64,000 nt of DNA from Strigamia acuminata (Eukaryota > Arthropoda > Chilopoda > Geophilomorpha > Linotaeniidae), in NCBI GenBank assembly GCA_949358305.1, contig OX442315.1:22594427-22658426 (forward strand), written 5' to 3'. Positions 28,446-41,271 of the stretch are shown one piece after another; the stretch's first letter is position 1; the number at the start of each line of letters is the position of its first letter. A program made the position numbers and the translations under genes. A model generated the notes under the pieces. It made no database searches, was not told the DNA's origin, and worked only from the letters and a program-made list of their open reading frames with translations.

Positions 28446-28520
28446 AATCCAGGGCTGGAAATCGAACCGCAAAACTCCTGATTGCTGGTCAGATGCACAA
28501 ACCACTATACGATCTTGTAC
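28446..28520 (-). pseudogene. tRNA-like relic or SINE head
   Basis: On the minus strand TATAGTGGTTTGTGC resembles a tRNA D-arm/A box. TCTGA-CCAGCAA-TCAGG forms a five-pair anticodon-like stem with a seven-base loop (AGC in the anticodon position). GGTTCGATTTC is one base from the B-box consensus GGTTCGANTCC. The T-stem and acceptor stem pair poorly, so this is not a functional tRNA. It is probably a degenerate tRNA or a tRNA-derived retroposon. Confidence 0.45.
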
Positions 28521-31500
28521 TCCACGAAACCACAGAAAGCAAGCTCTTAGCCACAGAGTGGCATAAAACCTTCATCCAGAGTAAGGACTTATCAGTCATT
28601 GTTGAAATAAATCATGAATTAATAAAATTGGTTTATTTGCATTCAAACACAATGAAATCGACATGTAGCAATCTTCTTTTGTATAGCTGAAAGAATGCAG
28701 ACTTTTTTATTGCTGTTTTGACCTAATTTATTTCAACAATTATTCTCATTAATTTTCCTTATAAAGATTTATTTCTTTGGTTCAGTTTAGTTAAAAGAAT
28801 AAGGCAGATATATATTTTTTTTCAATTAAGATCTCTTGTTATTTATTGTGGAAAAAAAACTGATGTATCTGACTCAATCTGACCTTTTGTGATTGATGTG
28901 TTAAATACAGATGAAAGTGTGTTGAAATTTGTCTCTTTTTCCTCTTAAAGAATGAAGGGAAAAAAAAAACACTTCCACTTCCAATACACCAACAAAAAAA
29001 TTTGCTTTGTTCGATTAGCTACTTCTTTGATGCCATTTTGAGATTGCTTTCATTTGTCATTAAATCAATTCCTTTTTACTAGAAAAAGTTAGAAGTAATT
29101 TCTCACAAAATAGAATAATATTGTTTCATATCTTCTTTTAACGACATAAATTTTTATTATCTTAGTTTTTATTTTTTTTCTTCAATTTTTTTCAATATTT
29201 CGAGCAGTGATGCATTACATCGTAGAGATAGATTACTAAATATTGTTTTTATTGTATTATGCACATAATAAATTTTATTATTTCTTCTAAAAGACATTAA
29301 ATGCGCAGATCATTACACTAATTTTGTCGTGTCAAGGCTTAAGTGTCCATATAACTAATGTGCCACCTTGGACGTAATTTGGCTTTGCCTAGCTGCCACA
29401 TTGGTCTATCTCTGGTGAATGGAAAGAGGATCTAAGTACTTTTTGATTGCCCATCATTTGATGAAACGGGTTTTTTGATGCGTGAGGCAATAATAATTAA
29501 TCCTATCATATCATCTGATCCAAGAGTTGGCAAGAAAGAAAAGTTTATGGATTCTGAAAAGCAAGCATCTCATATTGACTTGTTGAGAATGCCATAATGC
29601 GGTCATCTGCACTTTCAATCTGCCAACCAGCCTCTTTCCTATGGTGTGCTCAAGTGAGCAAAGCAATTTATGTCCATCCTCTTCCTTCATGCTTATCAGT
29701 AGTCCACACATTCTTAGCTCTGTACTTGTGGCTGCGACTTAACTCAATTTTTAAAGTCACTTTTTCACCCCAAAAGTACATTTCACATTAATAAGTTTTA
29801 GCAAACGGAAACAGATTACCAATCAGCTACAAAATCTACACTAAAAAAATTTTAATCTTTAAAAATACCTTTAAAAAAACCAAACTTTTTCAATAAACAA
29901 CCGCATTTAACTTGAGTTTTGACCCAGTGATATCACAGTCCTATGACGCGTCATAACATAAACAAAATTCGCGTTGATGTTGCGCAAATGATTTAAACTC
30001 AATAAATAAGTCAATTGTAAAAGAAAATAAAAATAAAAACATTTTTTAGATGTGTCTTTTATTGTTTATTTTGCGGTAATAAAAAAATAAAACAAATTGT
30101 GTATGCACTCGACCTTTAAAATACATTTTGTATGCAATTTGTCAAGATTTGAGACTGAACTGAGAGAAATTTAAGCAAATATTTGGTGTGCAGGATACTG
30201 TAATTTCATTCAAATTTCAAAACAGCTTCAGAGTACATGTGTGTCAAAAGACAAATGGAAAGTAGGAGACTTAGCTCTGCTCCTCTTGTGACTTTCACTT
30301 CATCCCAGCATCAACTTGTAGCGCCGCAAAGAGAGCAAAGAAAGCTCTTCTCTTGGGGCATTCAGCTCCACTTGAATTTTAAAGAGACGCATGCCTTATT
30401 AATAGCACTCGCTAGGAAAATATTTTACAAAGTTGGCCTTTCTTCATAAAAACAAACGCCTAAAGGGACAAAAACTTGAAAAAAGTCTAAAAAAAATAAT
30501 ATTTTCATATTCTATGCATATTTAAAAGTTTTAAGAGTTGAATTTTAACATTCCCTCGAGATAAAAAGGCAAAACATATTCACTTACGTTTTCATAAATA
30601 TCGCACTACTTTTATTTGCCCTGTGTAACGGTTTAAAGAGTTTACTCTTATTTCTTTTTATTGAAGATGATGCTCATCTTGAATCACATGGGTTTGTGTA
30701 TAAATAGAAGCAAAACAATTTGTGTTCGTGTTTGTGCGTGTGGCCACTCAATTGACACAGTCTTATAATGGCACAGTTAATTAAGGCGTGTGCCAACTTC
30801 CAAGATTATTACCCCGAGTGTTTAAGCATCTCTCTTGGGTTGTACAAGGTCAAAGAGAGGTCAATAAGAATGGGCAAAATGGTAGGTGAACACAGTGAGA
30901 CAAATGGGAGTAGGAAATTGGTCAAATGTTTGTTGACCTTAACTAAATCTCGAATTTAAAAGCCTGGTTTTTGTGAAAGTGTGCGCAAAAATTGAAAAAG
31001 AGAAATACAAGTAGAAAAGAGCAACTTTTAAATTAGGACAAAATTTTTCTGGTGTTATATTAATTTTCTCGAAATGTGTTTCAATTCGCACATGTATTTA
31101 CAAGATATGAGTTGCTGGTGCTTTAACGACTTTGCCACGAAAGGCTTGGACAAATTAGGTCATTAACTTGATGTCCATTCTCCACTTGGCTTTATGGGAT
31201 ATTTGGGTAGAGCAATAAAAAGATCACGGGCAAGAACATGAGCCACAGTCAGAGAAGATGGAAAATTTTTTTTTCCAAGTGGCATCAGCGCCATTATGGT
31301 TGATGGCACCGAGCGCACCTGAGCCATCTACTGGTTAAATTTTTTCCTACTAAAGCGCTGCGGTTTAGTAAATATGGAATTTGCAATTACAAAATTATTT
31401 AAACATGTAAAGCTTATAGCCACGTTTTATCCTTGTCAAAGAAAATTAATTTAAAGATAAACGTACAAATAAAGAATAACTTATTTAGACACAACGAAAG

Positions 31501-31897
31501 AAAAGTTGTATCATTTTATCCATGTTATTAGTAAAACTTTGCTTGCTGGTACCCGTATGTTTATAAGAAAGATGCTGGTAATCTTCTGTTACGTGTAAAT
31601 TATTACAATATTATAGGGGTAAGTGAAATAGTAGACTTAAACTTCAGTTTATTTTGCTGAAAATTATAGTCCGCATGTTTGTGAAATGCAGTTACATATA
31701 AGACGAAGGGTATAGATGGTCTATCCTATTTTAACATCTCTTGTTTTTCTCTTTATTTTTTAGAAGAAACTTTAATGGACTATAAGATGAGTTTTAATGT
31801 AGTCTGCATGAATAAAAGGTAAGCATTTTAGTATAATATTTTAAATAAAATTTTTACAACCCTTTTTTTAGTGCCACCTTAAAGTTTTATCTTAAAA

Positions 31898-32024
31898 GTT
31901 TTTTTTATTTATTTATTTTTGTTTTTTATTTTTATTTTTTTTTTTGTAAATAAAGGCTTACGTTTCTGCACGAGGTTTTAAACGGCAAAGTTTTTATTTT
32001 TTTATTTTTATTTTTATTTTTTTA
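31898..32024. repeat. T-rich low-complexity tracts (TTTTTA-like)
   Basis: Two blocks of TTTTTATTTTTA-type repeats separated by about 50 bases of ordinary sequence. Confidence 0.8.
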
Positions 32025-32816
32025 TAGATGGGCAAATACATTAAAGTAGCCCTTTAAAAAAATTTCACGCTTCATAAACTCTTGTTTGAATAATTTAGAA
32101 GAGAAATAACCATTGAAGAAAAATATTGATCAGCTAAGAAAAAAATTGACCTTTATAACCTGAAAAAATAGTTGATAAGGTGCTCATTGTTAAAAAAGAA
32201 CGGGAAAAAAAAAACGATTACACTTTTAAAGTTGAAGTTGATGGTAAAATTTAATTACGTACTAGAGCTTTTATTACTAATTAATATTTTATGCTTTTAA
32301 AACATTATTAAATTTATTCCAAACTGTATTAAACAGGCTCGCCTATTGACCATCGCAATATAAAAGTTGCAAACAGTCAAAAATTAAACCGAAATTGGTT
32401 TCATCGGTAGTAGGCCTATATCCCAGTTCGTCGAAGATAAGTGAAGGTGTTTCGGTATATGGCCGGTCATGAACGAGAATCCTAAATGGCAAATTAAACG
32501 AGCCACTGGTTTAAGAGGTTTCAGGCTTTCGGTTGTCTAAAACCAATGATTCTTTAAACCCTATGCTTTAAACCAATACCGGTAAGCCTAAAACCATCAA
32601 AAGCAAATTGCTTTTAATTTTTCCAACATAATCAACATTTCCCTCGAAGCAAACTTCAATAAATATCGCTGGCAAATTTTGCAATAGATTAGTTAAGGAT
32701 GTAAGTGCCAGTTTCCTACTCTGTTTCAATTAAATTTGACTCGGAGGCATACAGAAACCCGATTTAAGATCAGTGTCACCATTTTGTAGCTGTCGGTCCT
32801 TCCAAATCCTTTCTAC

Positions 32817-32850
32817 ATTCATTCTAACCACTATACTATTGCCCCCAATC
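32817..32850 (-). pseudogene. tRNA A-box-like fragment
   Basis: On the minus strand GCAATAGTATAGTGGTTAGAATG closely resembles the D-arm and A box of a tRNA-Asp/Glu type gene. About 30 bases further, GGACCGACAGC is a weak B-box remnant. No cloverleaf is kept. It may be a decayed relic of a tRNA-derived SINE. Confidence 0.3.
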
Positions 32851-35800
32851 GAGCGTTATTGAAAATCCAATCAATCGGGTGAAGTCAGTGTTGCTCCCGC
32901 GGCGATCAGGAGACACGTTGGGCAGGAATTCGGTGCTGTTGACTTTGGATTCGCTTCGTCGCTTTTCCAATGACGAGTTGTAAATACAGACACCCTTTTA
33001 CACATGGAAATCTATCAAAACGCTTTGTAGATTTTTCCTTTTTTTGGGCTTCTTTTGAGTGACAGGTGGGGAATTGGATATTGGTGTAAGTGTATTTTTT
33101 TCTAAAAAATTTAGTATGATAAAATATATTACATTTACAAATTCGATCTGAGGAAGCCAAGAGTTTAGCTTACTAAAATAAAGATAAGCAATGTTTGGCC
33201 CACATAACCTGATAACAATAGATAACAAACGTTGCTGTTATGTTTGATAAAATATATTGTATATATTTTTTTAAATTTCTGCAAACTGCCGAAATGTAAG
33301 TGGTACTAAGTGCGACGAAAAGATAGTCCACGTGGATTATTTGCTACCGTTTACGGATGAGTAGATGAATTTTTTCTCCTTTTATTTTTTATCATTCCAT
33401 CACTTTTGTAGTTGTTTGCAGGGTTTTTATTTGTCGGTTTGTTTTGTCTTTTTATTGAAGAGTAGCATAGTAGGTGCAAATTTGTAACCGTCAGTGTGTT
33501 TCTTTGCTTGTGGTGATATATAACAACCTTATCAGACCTTGTTGCACACTAGTTTTTTTGTTTTTTTTTTTATATTCCGAAAAGCAATTCCGGTAGAAAA
33601 GAGATTGGAAAAAAAAACTGAAAGAAGTGCAAAAGAAAAAAGAAAAAGAAGAAGAAAAAGGACAATTGTACCTTTACCAATGGCTTTGCCATAATAGCAT
33701 ATCTTGTATTGTGAAGGCAGTAGCAAATTTGATTTGTATGCAGTGAAAATTTGAAATGGGGCTCAATGGGTTTGTCACACAAGTGTCAAATTTGAGAAAT
33801 GTCATGCAAAAAATTGATAAAACATGTCATTAAGATAAAAATGAAGAATTTTTGCTGAGAGAATAAGGTTTCAATATTTTACAGAGGGATAAGCTTAATA
33901 GTTGTGATTGCTTTAATTGACCGTTTAAAGAAATTTGTGTAATGAAATAAAATGAAACATGATCAACTAAGAAATAAACTACGATAATGAGAATTTGATT
34001 TGAAATCGTTATAAATGTGACATTTTTACCGTTGCCCGAAATAATGCATCATCATTAGCTATTAAGGAAAATAGAAAGTCATATCTATTAAAAGTTTATT
34101 TAACTCCAGCATGTATTTTACATGGTCTAGCAAACCTGTTAAGCAATTTGAAAATTGCAGCGCAACGTTAATAATTTCGTGTTTAGCAGCAAAGTTCGGG
34201 GGTTGCTTTCCTTAGTGTAAATACTTCTTACGTATTTATGGAGGTAATTTCCTATTCAGAGGTTTATTTTTACATTATTTAAAGCAAACTACATCCTTTA
34301 GATGCGTAAAAATAACGTTCTTTATTATCGTATTAAGAAAAGTTCTATGTTTAATTTGTAGAAATCAATCACACAAAAAGTATTAATTTTAAAACGCAAC
34401 TTGTCATTAAATTTGCAATATGTTTTAGCTTTACTTCTTTGGATGATTGATGAGGGTTCATGATTTTATGCAAACCAATTTTTTACTCAGAAATTCAATT
34501 AGCAATTTAATATTTTTACTTTCACTCGAAAGAAAACGCTTCCTGTATTTCATTATTTTTCTTCGAACCGACATTAGCTAAAAGCGATAAAAAAAATCAC
34601 TCGAGTGTAAACTATAAAAGAAAAAAAAAGAAAGAAAGAAAAGAAAAAAAAACATGATTAAAACTATTGAAAAGCCCGAATTTTAGGATGGGCATTATGA
34701 TTAATTTAGTGCGAATAGACGTTTGATATAAAAGTTTATGTACATTTTAAGTCCAGTTGGAGAATAAAAACCTTTTTACTAACCCCATCTTGGGGTTAGG
34801 GACGATGATCATCTTGTTTTACGACCTTTTCCCTCAATACGCTCGATTAGCTATAAAATAGCTTCTCCATATAGCAACCTCCGAGGTACAATTAGGCTTA
34901 AAAGCCCTCTTCTTTACCTACAACTGCACCTACATCATTGGGTGTTTGGTAGCCCGAAGACTTATGGTGGAGGAGAGTGAGAGATGGGTTGGTATGAACG
35001 AATGACCATTACTAAACTCCTTATAATCAAAGTGGAAGGATGATGCTTTCATTTAGAAATTACTTTTAGGTGTTGGAGAACAGGTCGTTAAGGTCATCAG
35101 AGATTGTAAAGATGTTCGTGATGTTTAATTTTAATGCCGGAATTTTATAGCTTACTGCGTGGAATAGATTTAATTCATTAAAGAGAGTTGCTCTCCTGTT
35201 GAGTTGTTGAAATTTGTTTTCAAATTGTGAAGCTGCTTTCGTTTCATCTTGAGAGTGAAAATGTAACGTATCTTCCGAGTGGTTTGATGTGATGAATCTC
35301 GAATTGAAGGTTCAGTCAAGAAATGGCAGCCATCAGTTAAGTGAAAATTTACACGAGTAGTGTTTTATTTTAACATTTTACATTTTACGCACACAAATTA
35401 ACAGGTGAGAAGTGGGTGGAGGCAGAACACTCCAAAATGCAAGTCATGGGTTATACAAGAAAAGACTGATACGTTGAATTTAGAGTGCGATTCATTTTCA
35501 TGTGTTTCATTTCACCTCAAGTTTATTACATAGGGAGAAATGAGAAAATAAGAGTGAAGATATATATTTTAGATAATAATTCTGGTTAAGACGATTTATT
35601 TGACTTATCTAGTCGTCTTCAGGCTTCTAGCAATTAATACTGCAGAGAGTTCTCTGTTCTAAAGTAGTATTTTCTTTAAAACATTATGCTTAAAGTTACT
35701 TGCCCACAAAGGGCACGTTTTGTGTGTGTAAATATCCCTTTTGCTGGACTAAATCATGGTAGAGCTGGCATCTTGGAATAACGTGGCACATATGTGTCAT

Positions 35801-37636
35801 ATAATCATATTTATGTTATATGATGGTCATTACCGCATCACAGAACGTTAAAATACAAAGGGCACTAAATAAAATCACAGCAGTGTAATTAAATCGTACC
35901 GTGTAAATTTAACAACTCGCATAAAACAGAATTAGTTTAGAGCTTAGGGTTATTGGAGTAATTGACTAATTTCATGTCAACAAATTCCTGATTTTTTGCC
36001 ATTAAAGACACAATAAAGTGTTATTTCTGAATTAGATATGGTGACCGGCAATACAATACACTACTCAGCGCCATCTATCTGCACGACATAAAAGTAATGG
36101 CTTCAACAAAAGGTCTAAGCTTATAGTGACTAATGCGATCAAGATTGGTCTAGATTAGTAAAATCTTAAAGGCAATTATGAGCATTAGCGTATAATGTCC
36201 ACTTTGGTCTTTTCAAATGTCTGAAGTGACATTAGTCGTTATACCCATTCAATATGGAGTGTACTCTGTACTCATCACGGTGACATAAGGATGTATTGGC
36301 AAACATTCAATAATGGGTTTTTACGGGGTCTTGGGGACTAAGCCATCAAGCAGAGCAGTTCAAATTGGCGGATTCAGGACACTGAATCCTTCCAGTTCCA
36401 TAAGGTATGGCAAAACTACTCAGTGAACATTGGTTGTGTAATGTCCTTAAACCAAAATGGAGTCTTTTCATAATGTGGTTAGAATTCAATAAAAATTTAA
36501 TAAATAAATAGTTTCTTAAAGGTTAGAATTGTTTTCTCTTGTTTTTCATTGTCGACGATTTGAAAAACGTGAAAACTTTGAAGAAAAGGTTATTAGAAAA
36601 TGTTGTATGATTTGTGAAATAAGAAAAGATTGGCGTCTGTTCAACCTCGTGCTTTTGCTCGTCATAAATCATGTCATTTGTGTTTGAGTTGTCAGAAATT
36701 TTGAGTTATGGCTTTAATGATGAAGGAGGTGTGAGCAACCAATGACCCAGTAGGCCTATCAACGCAATGAATTACTTGGATGGAGATTTTCTAAGCAGCA
36801 CATCATCTTCAAATTTATTGCTTTACATTTCTAGGAATTTTTTTAATGCATTGTAGCAATATAGTTGTTAACGTCACAAATGATATTCAACTTTAACTCT
36901 CATTCTTGCAGATAAATTAGATAATAAAAGGCCCCCATTTAATGCACTGAAAAAACATTAAAAACTTCACTTTATTCTAGTGGCAGCGTAAACGTGAAGC
37001 ACTTCAAACTTACAAACGATTTTTAAAAAAATTCTTTTTAAATGGCCTTGATGGATTTTTTTAGATAGACATCTTATTCGTCATTGTCCGCTTCTGTTAG
37101 GCCAGAATTCTAAGCATTGGAAACAAGGCCTATCGGAATTCGAAGCCCACACTTCTTAACAGCAGCTAGGTCAGAAGAAAGAGAGAACTCCTTCTCAGAT
37201 TGGGGGGAAAAATCTCATTATAGGCTCTCCTCACTTCCACTCCCAGCCCTCTATCGGCTGTCTGCAGACCTATAACCTCTCGGGAAAATCAACCACGGAT
37301 AATATACAATGGCATCGAGTTCTTTTTTTGACCTCCACGTGAAAGGATTGAGCCCGAATTTCGTTCTGAGGATGAGTTGTTGAATTTAGGAATCGGAAAG
37401 AGTTGAACAAACTTGATTTACCGTAGATTTAGACGATACTTTGAGAATGGTAGTTTGGAAACTTGCCCCGAAGAAGACAAATAAAATAAGAAAATTTGCT
37501 TCCCTAGCTTATTTTCTTTTTCTTTTGCTAGTATTCTACTTTCTTTAAATTATTAACAAACAATAATACAAAACTAGAAATCTCTGCAGCAGTTCCCCGG
37601 CTACTGCCTTTAGATGCTTAATAAAATTGCTCCACT

Positions 37637-37771
37637 CTTTGTTTACAAACGAAATCACAAACTCCCATTGCAATTGAAACATGTCTGAAGGTCTTCAGTT
37701 GAAGACGAAAGCGTCAACTCGTCGAAACAGTGAACTAAACTCTGTTTACAAACGTACTGAAACTCCCATAG
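37637..37771. repeat. Pair of degenerate direct repeats around nested palindromes
   Basis: 37637-37670 (CTTTGTTTACAAACG ... AAACTCCCAT) and 37740-37771 (CTCTGTTTACAAACG ... GAAACTCCCAT) are related direct repeats about 100 bases apart. Between them are the palindrome GTCTTCAGTTGAAGAC (37691-37706) and the small hairpin GACGAAAGCGTC (37703-37714). Perhaps a retroelement fragment. Confidence 0.4.
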
Positions 37772-40700
37772 GTGGAACTTAGCTGAAGGAGGACAAGTAT
37801 CCAATGAGAGCTTTCGTTTTGCTTGTAAACACTTTCGCTTAGTTCTGCTGTGAAATTGTAAAATTGCATTTTAAAATCAGGCTTTTTAAATCTTTATGAA
37901 ATAAGTTGGCTTCTGTGGAACATTTTTGTCTAAAAAAAGACGAAATTTGATTTGGAGTAGCCAGTTCTTGAGTAATTCGTTTAGAATTTATTCCAGGTTA
38001 ATCATTTCATCTGTTGTTTTATTTATTTGTTTAATGTTGTAGATTTTGAAGAAATGTAATTACAATTCTTGATTATTGACTGAGAAAACAAGCAAAACAA
38101 ATGAATAATTTGTAGCAAACAGGTTGAAAAATTAGAAAAGGAGTGTATTTGAGCAGAAAATAATTGTGCAGGCATAAGTTTGCCACAAATGTGTTTGTAT
38201 TTGCTGCGTCACTGCTTCGCTCCACTCTTTTTCATCTATGCAGAATTATTATTCAAAGCTTTGAGAATTTTGTAATTTGTGCTTGGTAAGCATTATGCAA
38301 TCAAAATAAATAGTGCTTGTTTGCCCACTTGTAAAAAAATGTTGAAAAAAAAGACCTCAGAAAAAAAAGGATGTTTGAATACAAAAAAAAAATGTTTTGG
38401 AATATCCTTCCACAAGAGACCGCTGAAAAATTTGCAAGTTTAAACTTAGAAAGAAAAAAATTTAATTTGTTTTCCCATTTTATTACCCCTCTCCCATCCC
38501 TTCCGACTTCTGGTGCAATAAACAAATGATTGCTATGAATTACTGAAAAAGAAATTAAAGAAAATATATTGAAAAATTAAGTTTACACTTGTGTTTCATT
38601 TCATTTCACCTCTGAATTTGACTGAAAATCAATAGAAACTTTGCCCTTTTTTGTATTTTACCAATAGCAGGAGCGAGTAATAAATCATCTTTCAATTGTA
38701 TGAACATTTCAAGTGGGGAGAACCGAAAAAAAAACATTTTTCTCATTTCGCAATTTGCCTTTGCTTATGCAAGTGACGAGCAGCTTTTTGCATTGTACCG
38801 AAGCTTTGCAGGGAAGTCGCGTAAGTGAAAGTTTTAGTAAACAACTCTTAAGTCAGAATCGTTGGAATTTAGCATAATTAAGGCAAAATACATTTAAAAA
38901 AAAGAATACAATAAAAAAAATCTGCAACTATTTAATTAATTTAACAACTTTTACACCGTTTGGAAAATTATTATTTTATTGTTTTTACTCTTGTAATTTT
39001 TCTTTATGTTTTTGTTTTTTGTGCTCACTCATAAATGCAAATGAAGTTTACGTTCTCCTTAAATATTCTCGCCTGGCTCATTAAGAAGCTTATTAAGGTA
39101 TAAGACAGTAAGATAAGGATAAAAGAAACGATGTCAACTTGCAGTACATTAAACTCATTTGAGTTTTAAGTGCGGCACAAGTAGTTTAAGATTTTAAAAA
39201 CGACCTTGCTATATAATCAAATAAATGCCGAACCGAAAATTTTGAGAAAACTTTTCAAAAATAAAAAGAAAAGAAAAATATTTCTAAAAAGATTAAGCTT
39301 GTAATTATCCATCTCTAGCGGTTCGCGTTGCACATACGGTCAGATTAATTTGCTAATCTTGTAAAGGAAACTTGCAGTTGCACTTCACTGCAATTTTCAA
39401 GGCTGGCTTAACAGAAATTCTACATCCAAGTACCTAGTCCTTTGACTATTAACCGAACATTTCAAAATTTGCTTTGTGTAATGGCCTATGTTCGTTTCAC
39501 GTGATACCATCTCTGTGGGATTTAGACGCATAAAATATTTAAAATATGAAGTTTAATCTTTAAAGTCTCTAAACTGGTTTAAATTTTCAGGAGTCACCGA
39601 ATTGAAAATAAAAGTTGCATTTCTATGAAATATTTACATTACAGAAAGTCTTAAATTGGGAAAACATACACTATCGGTAAAAACAAAAACATGCAAGTTT
39701 CTAGTCTCCTTTTGAATTTTCCTTGAACTAATTTCTTTTATGGCGTGTTCAATGTTACAGACACTTAAACTGTTCGGAGAAAACCAAAGGAGGAAAAAGT
39801 CTAACACGTTACTGGGTATTTGATTCTTCAAATGTCTTTCCGGTATTACACTCAGAGGTTCTTAAATGTCGTAGAGCCGAATTGGTACGACCATCAATGA
39901 GAATAGTGAAACTTAAATACCACATTTACGTGACATTTGCTTGACATAACAAAAAGATTATGTAGAATAAAAAAAAAAACTTAAACTTTTATCTCTGTTT
40001 GTTTTCGTGCAATGTGCTTAATTTTTCAGCTTGGCGTGTTGAGATTTGTAGCAAAAGAGATTTCAACGTAACACGGATTGACAGAACCAGCTGCAACAAA
40101 TTTTGCACGAGGCTCGCAAAGATGGTTATTTTAGACGCGACCCACGAGCAAATTTTCTTTGCTGTAATCAGCACTAAGTCGAGCGGCAGCATTAACAGGA
40201 AATTTCTAGTTGTTTTTAAGTTGGGTTCATTAAAGAATTTTTAGAATTCAAGTTGTATTGTTTAAGAACATAACAGAAAGGCATTTAATATGTGCATCAG
40301 TTTTTTGTAGGTTGCTTGCCAAGTGCATCAGTTGAAGTTGTAGAGGGCTTTTGTTTCGTATTGAAGATAAACTCACATTTATACCAAACCTAGGTAGTGA
40401 GAAATGCAAAACTCTTTCTATTTCAGATAATAAAAGGAAATTGTTTAGACTTTTTTTTAAAATCTTCTCACAAACTTTAGATTTCAACATCATTTCATTT
40501 GTATTACGTATTAGTCTGGGAAAACATTTCTAGGTTTAGCACCAAAATTGAAGTGATCATTCCATTTATTTCGACGAGAACTTAAATTTTATTTGCTTTT
40601 GAACCGCAGCAAAGCTCTAGAGACAAAAGATAAACAACGTTGGGGAATGTTAAAAATGTCCACATTTTCCAGGCTATGATTTAGAAATAAAATGACTCGT

Positions 40701-41263
40701 TTTGTCTCTTGTCACTATTACCAGCATAAAATATGAATGCAGTCAAAACAGTCAAGACTAAAGAATTGATAAATATTCTCGGTTTTGCTGCAAATGTCTT
40801 TTTTTTTAAAGCGCTTTTCGTGTACGGCTTTCAATTTAAAGACACAAAAAAAAAATAGTATATTTCGCATTGTAATTCCATTGCTACGAAAACTCATTCG
40901 TTGTAACTTCAAATTCATACTTTAAATCTGTAACAGTGAGAGCTTATCCCAGAGAGTAACCACAATGAATAATTAAAATCAATACAAGTTGGAGACGAGA
41001 TGAGAAAAGAGTGAAAAAAAATGGTTGTTAGTTTGTAAAATTCCTAATGAATTTTATTTCGTACAATTGTGGCAATGTGCTGTTGACTTGCTGGTGCCAT
41101 TCCCTCCCATCATAAAAAGCCAAATAGTAGGAGAATGAGGAGGATGGGTCTAAGCAGGCATGTAAATAAAAGCTAATGGTAAAGTTAATTAAGAATGCTC
41201 TTCTACGCCAGTAATTACCTCCTGCTGCCTGTGCACTTGGCTTCTTCGCATGGCTTATGGTTG

Positions 41264-41271
41264 TGACGTCA
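41264..41271. promoter_or_regulatory. Full CRE palindrome TGACGTCA
   Basis: Exact CREB/ATF consensus about 2.5 kb upstream of the receptor start, in a stretch that is less A+T-rich than its surroundings. Motif match only. Confidence 0.25.

Noticed and set aside
28394-28690. 98-codon open frame on the + strand
   Set aside because: Overlaps the tRNA-like relic on the opposite strand and encodes nothing recognisable.
37683-37730. Hammerhead ribozyme resemblance (CTGAAG ... CGAAAC)
   Set aside because: The invariant CUGAUGA core is not present and stem III cannot be drawn convincingly.
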